A stretch of 64,000 bases of DNA from positions 434,001 through 498,000 of the forward strand of contig JANCRA010000166.1 in NCBI GenBank assembly GCA_024362935.1, written 5' to 3'. How positions within the stretch are numbered: the first letter of the stretch is position 1; every line of letters starts with the position of its first letter. The DNA is from Setophaga petechia. Taxonomy: Eukaryota; Chordata; Aves; Passeriformes; Parulidae. The notes under the pieces are model-generated. The model saw only the letters and a list, made by a program, of their open reading frames with translations, was not told the origin of the DNA and searched no databases. Below, piece by piece: positions 13,867-23,330 of this stretch. The translations under genes and the position numbers were made by a program.

Positions 13867-14334
13867 TGTTCTTGTTTAACCCCAGGCATCAACCACACAA
13901 GTGCTCTCTCATTCCCCATGCAGTCTTGGTGTGGGGGAAGGAGAATCAGAAAAACAGGTAAAACCCATCAGTTGAGATAAGAACAGTTTAAGACTTCAAA
14001 TACAGTAAAATATAATAGTACTCCTAATAACAAACATGGTAATAATAGCAACAATAAGAACAAAATTTTATTGAAAAGGAGAAAGAGATATAAATAAAAC
14101 CCAAGAGAAATAAGTTATGCCAAACACAATTGCTCTCCCCCCACTGACTGCTGCCCACTCTATTCCCAAGTAGTGACCTCCCCCTCCTGGCCAATTCTCC
14201 CCAGTTTAGATACTGGGTATGACATTTTATAGTATGGAATGTCCCTGTGGACTGTTCAGGTCAGCTGTCCTGGCCTTGCTGACTCCTGGCTTCATGTGCC
14301 CCATCTCACTGACAGAGCATGGGAAACTGAAAAG
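13867..14334 (-). mobile_element. ERV solo LTR, 3' part (split)
   Basis: This is the 3' part of an avian endogenous-retrovirus long terminal repeat on the minus strand. On the plus strand it opens with TGTTCTTGTTTAACCCC, the complement of the GGGGTTAAAC-type LTR end I recognise from bird genomes. It continues through ACCCATCAGTTGAGATAAG, an A-rich stretch of ATA/AAT units, the CCAGTTTAGATACTGGG promoter-side segment and GTCAGCTGTCCTGGC. It stops at CTGAAAAG (14334), where the NUP42/CR1 insertion begins, and resumes at 15486. No gag, pol or env is attached, so this is a solo LTR. The exact family name is uncertain, with ERVL- or ERVK-like both possible. Confidence 0.85.
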
Positions 14335-14443
14335 ACACAATCATAGAATGGTTTGGGGTGAAAGGGACTTTAAGGGTCATCTTGATCCAGGGGAACCTTC
14401 CACTAGACCAGGTTGCTCAAAACCTCATTCAATCTGGCCTTGG
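14335..14443 (-). mobile_element. CR1 3' end joined to NUP42 retrocopy
   Basis: About 105 bp of the CR1 3' terminus on the minus strand. The plus strand reads TCATAGAATGGTTTGG at the 3' end of the element and then CACTAGACCAGGTTGCTCA and CTCATTCAATCTGGCCTTG. Compared with the other CR1 tails here, an internal segment of roughly 25 bp near 14390 is missing. The fragment lies exactly between the LTR break at 14334 and the A-rich tail of the NUP42 copy, in the same orientation as that copy. The CR1 sequence does not resume on the far side of NUP42, so NUP42 did not simply insert into the middle of a longer CR1. Confidence 0.88.
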
Positions 14444-15485
14444 TAAGATTTTATCTTTTTTTAACCTGAGAGTTTATTACTGCAGAAGACTTAAAGATGA
14501 AAAAAAAAAAAATGAACTGAAACGGAAACATTTTGTTTCATTACTCAACCACAAAAATGTGTAGTTGAGCAATCAGAGAAAATAGAGTATTTCAAAATAA
14601 ACTTAGAAAGTCCTAAACATTCAAAAAGTTCTACTAGTGGTGGCTTAAGAGGAATTCTTCCCATTACAATATTATTTGTTTCAAACAGTTTCAATTCTTC
14701 AGCTGCTCCTTGGTGTAAATAACTTTTTTCATGTATTCTGCTTTGTAAGTGCAGAAGCTGCTGATGTGGTGTTATGTCCAGAGACACTGGCAGTCTATCC
14801 AAATAAAATACTGCTGGACTGTGAGGCAGAAGTTGCTCCTGCTGTATTAAATGTTCCAATGATTGTAAGCACAATGGCGCTTGAAGAGTTCACAGCAGAA
14901 AAATTCCTAGGCAAGGATGTAGCCTCAAAAGCAGGAGGATTACAAGCAGCAGAAATGCTCTCAAAACCATCAGAATTTCCAGATGATGAATTTCCAAATG
15001 CACTGGCAAGACTGGAAATCATTGTAAAGAAGAAACTGGTAGCGCTGCTACTGCTGCTGTCCATGGGAAAGCTTTACAGCCCAAAGCTTGATGTTTGCAG
15101 TCCTCCAGATCCAAAGGAAGGCAAGGGTTGAGTGATTGTGTTCTTTACAATCAGATGGCACAGCTGACAAAAGCAGTCAATGCATTTAAAGCTTTCCACT
15201 GAGGCAGCTGATTTTTCCATTGTCTGTTCTGCTGGACAGAATTTATATAGAGTTCTGAATGTTTGCTCTGCAGTCATAATGCTCCAGATGGAACTGTTCT
15301 GGCAAGAAATCTGAGAAGCCTGAGACATTCAGCTTTTCTTTCATTGGTGATGAAGATGAAACTATCCATTGTCCTGAGGATTCCCAAATTTCCACATCTT
15401 TCATTACATAGTCAAAAAGTCTCTTCATCTTTATAGCCATCGGTAATATTTTGACTGTTTGTAAATGCAGAAAATGTGTTCTGCA
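14444..15485 (-). pseudogene. NUP42 processed pseudogene, 5'-truncated
   Basis: A dead retrocopy of the mRNA for NUP42 (NUPL2), a nuclear-pore FG protein that acts in mRNA export on the cytoplasmic face and binds GLE1 through its C-terminus. On the minus strand the reading order follows the family: KDVEIWESSGQW (WESSGQW at 15366-15386), NVSGFSDF, an FG/serine-rich part with PLPSFGSGG and SSSSSATSF, and the conserved end MGRIPLKPP (14635-14664). The original stop corresponds to 14613-14615. The pieces lie in three different frames with an internal stop, and an extra T breaks the last residues before the stop. The N-terminal CCCH zinc finger is missing. No introns are present. A minus-strand AATAAA lies at 14473-14478, followed by an A-rich tail at 14448-14462. 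The copy is therefore processed, truncated and non-functional. Confidence 0.87.
14473..14478 (-). promoter_or_regulatory. poly(A) signal of the NUP42 retrocopy
   Basis: AATAAA on the minus strand, about 135 nt downstream of the ancestral NUP42 stop and 11 nt before a 7-A run. The spacing is normal for a signal and cleavage site inherited from the source mRNA. Confidence 0.75.
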
Positions 15486-15630
15486 AAAAGTCCTTGACCT
15501 AGGGTAAGAACTACTTACCAACAACCAAAACATCTGTGTGTTATCAATATTATTCTCATACTAAATCCCAAACCACAGCACTGAATAAGCTACCAAGAAA
15601 ACGAACCCTATCAAAGCCAAAAGCAGGACA
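15486..15630 (-). mobile_element. ERV solo LTR, 5' part (split)
   Basis: The LTR interrupted at 14334 resumes here. The plus strand reads AAAAGTCCTTGACCTAGGG, then GTGTGTTATCAATATTATTC and TACTAAATCCCAAACCACAG, and ends in GCAGGACA, so the minus-strand LTR starts TGTCCTGC. Together with 13867-14334 it gives about 613 bp of LTR. AAAAG is present on both sides of the insertion (14330-14334 and 15486-15490), which fits a short target-site duplication. The outer flanks of the LTR (GACTC and CTCTC) match at only three of five positions, so its own duplication has decayed. Confidence 0.8.
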
Positions 15631-17140
15631 CTCTCAGAGGAGTGTTACTTTACCCAAGTTCCCTGGGATTTATGTCACAGTGTCATCAATCCTGACATAA
15701 AAATAGTAACTGAAGAGCAATGATTTAATTGGGGATAAGAGTCAACTCTTTTAATGTAAATTGCTTTGGAGTTAATTGTTGAGTTAGAAAGTGATCTAGG
15801 GCTCTTAATTGTTGAATAGAGAGACGAATAACTCAGCCCACCCTGAAATGGGAGATGCTGATGAATCACTGAGCAGGATACCTACATCTATACCTAAAAA
15901 TGCTCCTTTGAATATGGAGGAAGCAGGGAAGACTTGCTTGCCAAAATTGTTGAGCTTGAGGACAGATGAAGTGAAGGGAGACAAATTGCATCCTAGGTTT
16001 GCTATAAATCAGGGTTTGGGTTCCCTGTGAATCACACCAAGAGTGCCTTAATGGGATTGATTTTAAAGAGCAGATGGGATGTCAAAGGAGGAGTCCAGTT
16101 CTGTGAGCATAAAACCATCCAGTCTTCCTCCTGCATATGTGAAGATTAAATGATTGCCCATGTATGGAGGAGTTGCACACCACTATAGCCTGAACAACAT
16201 GGGAAGCAATTCTGGTGTGTACAACGAAGTGGCAACTGAAAGCCCAGGCAGCTTTCAGAGGTCTGGAGAGCCTTTTGAAATGCTAGCCCTTCATGTAAAT
16301 TCAGTATATACATTTGAGGTGAAGAAAGCCATTATGGTTATGTTTTATTCATATTTATCTTCTGCAGAAAGGTAGCAGTTTTAGGGAATGAGACATGCTG
16401 TGACCCCAGGGGAAAATCCTCCTGTGGATTGTCTTGTACAGGCAAGGACAGAGCAAGTAATCTGGTGGGCACACTGCATGTGTGCCTTGCTTGGTGGAAA
16501 ATTGCAAGTTTAATTGGGTTTTCCTCCTGTTGTTTTTTTAAATAGTACTGAGTCTGTCACAATGCAGGGAACATTGTGTATGAAAAAATGTCCAAAAAAA
16601 AATTAAGGTAAGTGGCATCCTAGTGCACTGTTTAGTGCTTAGGGCATAAATGGCAAATCTCAAAAGACTATGACACCAATAGAAATGATGTGTAAAAAAA
16701 CAAAGCAAAAATTACCATGCCATATAGCTTAGTTGTATGCAAACTAGGCAGCATTAAATGTCAGTATCCTAACATTTTTTTAAGAAAGAAAACATATAGT
16801 TAACAAACAATGTTACACTTTCTGGTCCCAGTGGTGACAGAAATCCTTTCAGTTCCCATGTGGCACCAGCAGCAATGTAGATTTCTGTATATTCTACTTT
16901 TAGTATGTCAGTGCCAACCTCAGGGGTTCTCCAGGAGACACAACACAGTGAAGTGAGCATTGGTCTGGGTCCACCAGCAGATCTGGGTGCTGGAAAACCG
17001 TGTGTCTCTGTGTATAGTCCAGCTTTAAGGTTCCTACTGCCATACAGGAATCGACAGCCAGTCTTTTCTGCCCCTTCAAGGACTCATGTCTCATAAGGAA
17101 TTCACAGTCAGCACTTGGAGGAGAAAGTTGTTCTCAAATC
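15631..17140. other. non-coding stretch
   Basis: No gene or repeat is recognised. Two open minus-strand frames around 16769-17094 read like unrelated short peptides, and I could not assign them. The stretch lies between the two solo LTRs. Confidence 0.45.
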
Positions 17141-17208
17141 ACTTTGAGGGGCTATAATCTTCCATAATCCATAATATAGCCCCACTTTGAGGGGCTATAA
17201 TCTTCCAT
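17141..17208. repeat. 25-bp direct repeat, 43-bp period
   Basis: The 25-bp sequence from 17141 (key part CTTTGAGGGGCTATAATC) recurs without mismatch at 17184-17208. It lies just outside the LTR at 17218 and therefore in the pre-insertion DNA. On the minus strand both copies fall in the same open frame as the exon-like segment at 17988-18103 once the LTR is ignored. Confidence 0.85.
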
Positions 17209-17212
17209 CTCG

Positions 17213-17217
17213 CATCC
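17213..17217. repeat. LTR target-site duplication, left
   Basis: CATCC, identical to 17983-17987 at the other LTR edge. A 5-bp duplication suits ERVL-type or related integrases. Confidence 0.75.
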
Positions 17218-17982
17218 TGCCACGATCCACTAGTACAAGCGGGGGTCATGATGGTTCGTTTACTGATCTCAGAGGCAAAAACAACACAGAAGGAAATTTC
17301 AGTATTAATCAAAACCAAATGCACCTTTAATGAGTGCCCACAGCAAATGCGAAAGAAGGATTAGAAAGGAGATAAAGGATAGAGAGAGAGAGAGAGAAAG
17401 AGGAGGGGGGAATATAGCTACCAACGGAGAGACGAGATCCTTGTGGTCCAGCCAATAGATCTGTCTTGCCACACTGGGGAGAATCTCAAAGTCTCTGGTT
17501 AACTCAGGGGTCTTTCATAGTCCTCAACTGGGAGGGAAACAGGTACAGGACAGTGGAGACTAAGTCTGATGAGAAGAAGTACTCATAGTCTAGTTATGAA
17601 ACAGGACAAACTAGTCTCAGCAGTGAGAAGGACCTATTGTTTCAGGACTTGTTTCTATAGGGCCTTCAATCTCCATCCTTGACAGTGGTCATGAGGCAGA
17701 TGAGGGATTTTACATGGGGGATCACCAAAGTTGCCTCAGAAAACTAGTCCTTCTCTAAAGCTGGTGGCATCTGGCCAAGAGGTGAGGAAATCATGGGTTG
17801 TTGTGATGAGCAGGGATCATGAAACAGGTGTAAGACTGTGGTGACACAGCAAGCACACCTGCAAACAATCACTTGGTGAGCATCCACCTCAACCAGGCCA
17901 GAACTCCAGTCAGGGTCTTCAGGGTCTTAGTCCTTGCGACGGTGGTGATGCAAATGAAGGAAACTTTGGACAGTCTCTAACA
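17218..17982 (-). mobile_element. ERV solo LTR, 765 bp
   Basis: A second solo LTR on the minus strand. Read on the minus strand it starts TGTTAGAGACTGTCC and ends GATCGTGGCA, the retroviral TG...CA pattern. It is bounded by the perfect 5-bp repeat CATCC on both sides. A minus-strand ATTAAA near 17328 could be the polyadenylation signal, and an (AG)8 tract lies at 17381-17396. No retroviral genes are attached. The sequence is not related to the other LTR in this window as far as I can see by eye. I recognise the pattern of edges and duplication rather than a named family. Confidence 0.75.
17381..17396. repeat. (AG)8 microsatellite
   Basis: Eight AG units inside the solo LTR. The purine-rich context continues for about 30 bp on both sides. 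Confidence 0.9.
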
Positions 17983-17987
17983 CATCC
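17983..17987. repeat. LTR target-site duplication, right
   Basis: CATCC, matching 17213-17217 exactly and directly following the LTR end CTCTAACA on the plus strand. Confidence 0.75.
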
Positions 17988-18103
17988 TCATCCTTGTCTG
18001 GACTCAAAGCCATCCTACCTGTGCCTCCTGAAAAGTTCTTCCTTCCAAACACACTGAAGTAGATTGTCCCAGAAATTTTCTTTAGAAGTGCAGCAGTAGT
18101 CAT
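17988..18103 (-). other. exon-like frame cut by an LTR
   Basis: On the minus strand a pyrimidine-rich TTTTGTCTTATAG, which looks like a splice acceptor, is followed at 18103 by an open frame beginning MTTAALLKKISGTIYF and continuing through GRKNFSGG to SPDKDED. The frame runs into the LTR and stops at 17927-17929. If the LTR and one copy of the duplicated CATCC are skipped in thought, the same frame continues into 17212-17129 and ends at a TGA. I do not recognise the protein. It may be a decayed terminal exon, or a chance frame beside a chance acceptor. Confidence 0.25.
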
Positions 18104-18559
18104 CTATAAGACAAAACCAGGGGAAGTATCAATGACTTCCTTACAGGTAATCTATATAATGTAATTCTGGGTGGGCAGAATACTCTATATGCCATACAAT
18201 TCCATTCCCTTCTCCATCTGAAAGAATTCCAATTGCCTCCCACCACCTAGGTGAATGTCCCAGCCAGCAAGGTATAGATGCTTTGGCAGATGTTAAAGGA
18301 AAGAGCAGGGAGAAGAATAGAAGGTAGAGGGCTGCTAGTTACATTTTTTTAAGCATTTCCTAAAACTGAGTGGGAGTGACTTAATTTTCAAGATGTTTCT
18401 GTAGGATAAGGGTCCAGGGAAAGAGCAAAACAGCTTGTCCAGCCTGGGGCCAGCCAGCCAGGAGTCACACTTCTGCATGAAAGGCAAAGTTCATTCATAC
18501 TGTAGTTTCATGAAAACTTCAGAAAACTTGTGAAACATATCCACTTCCACACAGTTAAA

Positions 18560-18905
18560 AGATTGTAAGACTTAAACAACTTCTTTTACAGCCATTCCAT
18601 TTTTCTGGCACACCTTTCTTGGAGATACATGCTGCATAGGTCTCTTCCACGTCCTTTCTCCCTGTTTTTTCAGTGTCTCTGCTAAAGCTTTTAGCTGTTG
18701 TTCCATTCACAGTGCTGCCTTTGATGTCTGTTTATTCCTGGTACCATGCCGTGTCACATAATCAGATGCAATAGCCTCACTGAACAAATCCTTCCTTCCA
18801 AGCAGAAAATATTTCATGCTGTTGGACCTAGATAAAAGTATACTCTCTTTTGCAGCACCCATATTTCCAGTGTCATTTTTGGGCAGCTAATCCCATAAGG
18901 CAAGT
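18560..18905 (-). other. possible decayed coding segment
   Basis: On the minus strand one frame reads MGAAKESILLSRSNSMKYF, then GRKDLFSEAIASDYVTRHG, one stop, and a lysine-rich helix-like part (MEQQLKALAETLKKQGERTW) ending in MAVKEVV and a stop. The composition is protein-like over about 110 codons with only two interruptions, the first being a TAG at the start. No known domain is recognised. It lies upstream, in the minus sense, of the exon-like frame at 17988-18103, so both could be remnants of one gene. Chance is not excluded. Confidence 0.2.
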
Positions 18906-20781
18906 TCTAGGAGTCACATAAATAGTCCCAGATAATGAACTTTTTTTTCTGACACACCAGCATGCTTTTATAAAAAAAAAAAAAAATTGCCAGTCCAATG
19001 TGAAAATAAAGAGGTCCTAGAGACAAAAGTAGAATTCACAACAGTTGTTTTAATATTTTTTTATTAATTTATACTTTTGTCATTAAATTTTTTATGAACT
19101 AATACAAAAAAATTCTTATTTAATGTTTAAATAGCTGCTATGGGTCTTTTGATAACTTCATGCCTTTGACTTATCCACAGATCAGAGCTTAGTGGTATGA
19201 CAGGTGTCATGAGCAACCATAACTGTGTGTTTTGCTCCAGAGAGTTGTTAACTAATGACAAAGAAATAACAGCACGATTTCAGTACATATTCTGCGCAAA
19301 CTTGGGAATGTATTTTGTGAGTTAGCTGCAAAGAATTTATTATGCTTGGGAAGCTCTATTATTTAAAATGTTCTCTGCAGTGGGTACAAACCTGCAGGAG
19401 AAATGGGTATATGGATATGATACAAATATTGTGTATAAAATTCACTTCTGTCTAGAAACCTAATGAGAAGCCTAAATACCACTTCTTATGTGATGTTACA
19501 GAGAACTTGAACTTTGTGTTTACTATGTGCTTGCAATTTTAAATTTAGTAAAATTAATATACCTACTGCATGCTATATCACAGGAATGTTAAAATGCTGG
19601 GAATTTTCTTCTGCTGATGAAGAAGAATCACTGTCTGAATGTATGCTTATACCCATATAGTTCAGCCATTTGACTTAACAATTTTTTCATAGACAACATT
19701 GATTAAATTTGGAATTTTACTTCCTTTTCTACCTTGTGCTGTTCTCAGATGATGATGGCTGATTTGGCAGGGGCTGACAGTGCATGTGTTTTATTTCAAA
19801 TATACCCAAATAGAACCATAATTTGGTTAAAGAGGGAACTGTCACAAATATTTGTTTGACCTGCTATTTCTTTATACAGGACTCCACAAAATGAGATGCT
19901 AATTAATGGATTTAATTTTTCATATTGCATTGCTTTCCTGTATATTTTTGTCCACTTGTGTCAGCTAGAATCTCTGCAAGGCAGGGACCAGTAAGTTTTT
20001 TAGGCTGCGCACATCTTGAGATTTTTATCTGTGACTTTATTTTTGTAGCACTCAAAATAATAAGTATAATTTATAGTACTTACCTGTTTTGCAATGTTGA
20101 GTTATTCCATCAGATCTCAATGTGAAAGTTGCTTCAAAAGGAAGCTGCTGGTTATGAAGACAGAAAGTTGTCAACTTGTGAAGTGGTTTGACTCCTGAGG
20201 AGAACATTCCTGTTTAAAAAATACTGACATCCTTTTGTAGGATTTTTTGATCTTACATTGAAGATTTTAAATTGGCTTTTGAACCCATGTTTGGCATTTA
20301 TAGAGCTGAATTAATTGTAAGCTTTAGTTTTTCTTTTTCTTGAAAGATTATTCAGTTCCATTTTCTCCTTACAAAAATGCCATCGGGGGCTCCCATGAGC
20401 CCACAAGAGAAAATGAAAGCTTTCAGTTAATAAAATGCATTTACCTGTGTGTGTAAGCTGTGACTGACTGAGCTTCCCCCAGCACTGCTGTTATTATATG
20501 CCATACATCTCCCACAGATATACAAGGCTCAAGGTCAGTGGGGAACAAAAATTTTGTAGAAATGCTGATGTGCAAGAGTCCTTCATCTTCTGAAGCTCTT
20601 GTGCCTGAAGTGTGAAATGGCCATGAGGAAATTTGCTAAAATAACTACTGTTTGCCTGTACTGCTGCTTCTCCCAGAATGACACTTGCAGCTGCAAAGGG
20701 TTTCTGTGAACAGGTGCAAAATGGTTGTGGTTCAGCCCACTGAGATTTTATAGTAGAGGGAAGTAGAGAGAGGAAGGGAGG
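18906..20781. other. AT-rich non-coding stretch
   Basis: No gene is seen. There is a run of about 15 A at 18972-18986 and strongly AT-rich sequence around 19040-19130. Confidence 0.5.
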
Positions 20782-21172
20782 AGAATCATAGAATGGCTTG
20801 GTTTGAAGGGGCCTTGAAAACCACCTCATTCCAACTCCCCTGCCATGGGCAGGGACACCTTTCACTAGACCAGGTTTCTCAGAGTCCCATCCAACCTGAC
20901 CTTGAACACTTCCAAGGATGGGGCATCCACATCTTCTCTGGGCCACCTGTTCCAGTGCCTCACTACCCTCTCCATGAAGAATTTCTTCCTAACGTCTAAT
21001 TTTAACCTGCCCTCTTTCAGTTTAAACCCATTCCCCATTGCCCTATCACTAAAGGGCCTACTGAAATGTTTTTCTTATAAGCCCCTTAAGTTCTGAAAGT
21101 TTTCTCTGGAGTCTTCTCTTGCTTCCACTGAACAACCCCAGTTCTGCTAGCCTTTCCTCATAGCAGAGATTC
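20782..21172 (-). mobile_element. CR1 LINE 3' fragment
   Basis: A minus-strand CR1 3' region. The plus strand starts AGAATCATAGAATGGCTTGG and contains CCCCTGCCATGGGCAGGGAC, TTTCACTAGACCAGG, CCTGTTCCAGTGCCTCACTA and AACAACCCCAGTTCTGCTAG. It is better preserved than the copy at 4400, so it is probably younger. It is 5'-truncated near 21172. Confidence 0.93.
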
Positions 21173-22638
21173 TCCATTGCTGACTTGTGCTTTAGCAATG
21201 ACCAGGCAAACAGAGGTTTTCAGTGGAAGTATCACTTTGTCTTAGAGATGATGACTATCTGCTTATATACTTACATCCTTTTAAATTCCTCAAACCTCTT
21301 TCAGACTTGATGCATCTCAGCTTTTTGTCCTCCAAAGACTCCCACACAATAATCTCCTGATTAGTAATAACTTAAAATGTACTAAATAGTACTGGCCATC
21401 TATAGCTACCTTTACATTGTTACCATTTGCATGCCTAAATTCTTTACCTTTGCATCCTTTAGTCAGTTTCAAATCCCACTACAGAGGTTTGACATTTAAC
21501 CCATGACTAATTTGTTTGCCTAGCAGTCTTAAAAAGAACATAATGACAATCCAAATAAATTATACTGTACCAACTTGCTTTATCTATTACTAGTATGTTA
21601 GTAGAGACATAACTTTCTCCTGCAGAAATGCTTTGTCTCTGTTGCCTTTCCTCTCAAACACACAAATAGTGGAAACCACACCTTCAGAATCACTGAACTA
21701 GTTTCTTTGAAGATGTGCTAATTTGCATCCATTTGAGGACTTGACCAGAAACACACAAGTCTAAGAACCTCATCAAGCAATCCCTTCTCATGCAATTAGT
21801 CCTTGATTATGTGAGTAACCCCATTTAGGTTAGCAGTGAGATAGAATCATATATTGTGACAGCTACAGCTATTTTTGTGCTGAGGTGAGTCACAAAAAGT
21901 GCCCACATCTGCAGGAGCATTTACTTAGGTGAGACATCTCAGTGCTTCTCCCCCAGTGCTGGTAGCTCTGTGAACTCCCAGAATTTTCCAAGCTTGGTTG
22001 TTGTCTACTCATGCTGCTGAGGGATGAGATACCAAGAATGGAGGCCCTTCTCCCCCCTTCTGGCCTTTCTCTGAAGGCTTAGCTCAGCCATTGTTGTTCA
22101 TGAAGGAAATGGGATTCCCCATCCCACATACCAGCTGCTGGGTAGCAGAGCTACCCTCTCAGTGCCTGGGGTATGTCTCTGACCCACCTCAAGGGAAGTG
22201 AGCACTTCAACTTCTGTTCTTGTGATGCCAAGTATGTGCATGCTTTCTCTATATATTCCCTGACACTCATATTGGTTTTGTGGTTTTCCTGTGAGCTGCC
22301 TAAGAAGCTCGTAGGGACACACTTGTTATTAGTGGTCACCAGATTCTACTTGCTTTCAAGATAGCTTTTCTCAGTATTAATTTTGAAAATCTTCCTCAGG
22401 GTTTTAGCTCAAACCAAACCTGTAAGCAGCTTGCTAGTTGTTGGGTTGTAAGAGTGATACACTGTCAGGAGAACGGGAGATGTTTCCTTGAACTCTTTAT
22501 ATTTGAGCAATCTATCAGTGCCCTCAGGGAAGATGAGACCCTTGTGCATGACTAGTCTGTCAGGGCTCTGTTCTGTGGACCCCACTAAATAGCAAATATG
22601 TCACAGGGTGGTTTGACCAATAATTCAGGGTCACACAC
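21173..22638. other. non-coding stretch
   Basis: No gene or repeat is recognised. Short open frames on both strands are not protein-like. Confidence 0.5.
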
Positions 22639-23330
22639 TGACAGTGTCCCCACTTTTTGTGGGTTTATTATCAGTTTTGTCAAGCATGTCATCCCCTGCC
22701 AGCAGATGCCAGCACCCTTGAAGGACTCAAGCTCACACTTTATGGAATAGCACACTTTATTATCAAACACACTGGTAATAGAGGGCTGTGACAGGGTAAG
22801 GTAAGAGATTGCCATCAGTAGTATGCTGACTGCAAAAATGAATCTGAAGCAATATACAGACAAGCTCTAATCACCAATGGAAGCTCGCTGAGGACAATCA
22901 TTTGGTGAACATAAAATAATGTTCTTACCCAACTGGCATCCTTATGGGGACAAGACAGGTTCAGCCCATCAATGGATCCTGGAAGTTGCAATGGAGTCTT
23001 CTCTAACCTTCCCCCTATTTAATCTATATTTATATTATTTTTGTTGTGGGAGGAGAAAATGTAAAGTTTCATGTTTAGGTGGAGTTTGAGTGACTTTGCT
23101 CATTAGCTTATGCAGGGCATGAAAAGTAGTATGTATTTTTGAATTAATGAAGCACAGTTCAGCTTTTGATTACCATCTGGATAATTCCTTTGGCTTAGTT
23201 CCCCTTAGCTTAATTGTTTACAACAGAGCATAACTGCTGTACTGCTCCCTCCTTTGTTTCATATGTGCATTGATTTCAACAGAGCACGCACCTTTGTGTC
23301 ACTCCATCCTTTGTTTCAGGGCTCCTTGGA
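22639..23330 (-). mobile_element. possible solo LTR
   Basis: A candidate third LTR on the minus strand, TGTCACTCC to ACTGTCA, about 690 bp. Supporting signs are a TATAAATA box on the minus strand (23017-23024), an AATAAA near its end (22664-22669), and diverged direct repeats in the would-be U3 (CAACAGAGCA and TCCTTTGTTTCA, each present twice with a period of about 57 bp at 23221-23319). The flanking five bases (CACAC and CACCC) agree at four positions. The sequence is not one I recognise, so the edges are tentative. Confidence 0.3.

Noticed and set aside
14676..15131. 151-codon plus-strand open frame that looks like a gene
   Set aside because: It is the antisense of the NUP42 retrocopy; the minus strand carries the recognisable NUP42 motifs and the poly(A) tail.
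20494..20946. 150-codon minus-strand open frame
   Set aside because: Its first half lies in the CR1 3' fragment and the rest has no protein-like features.
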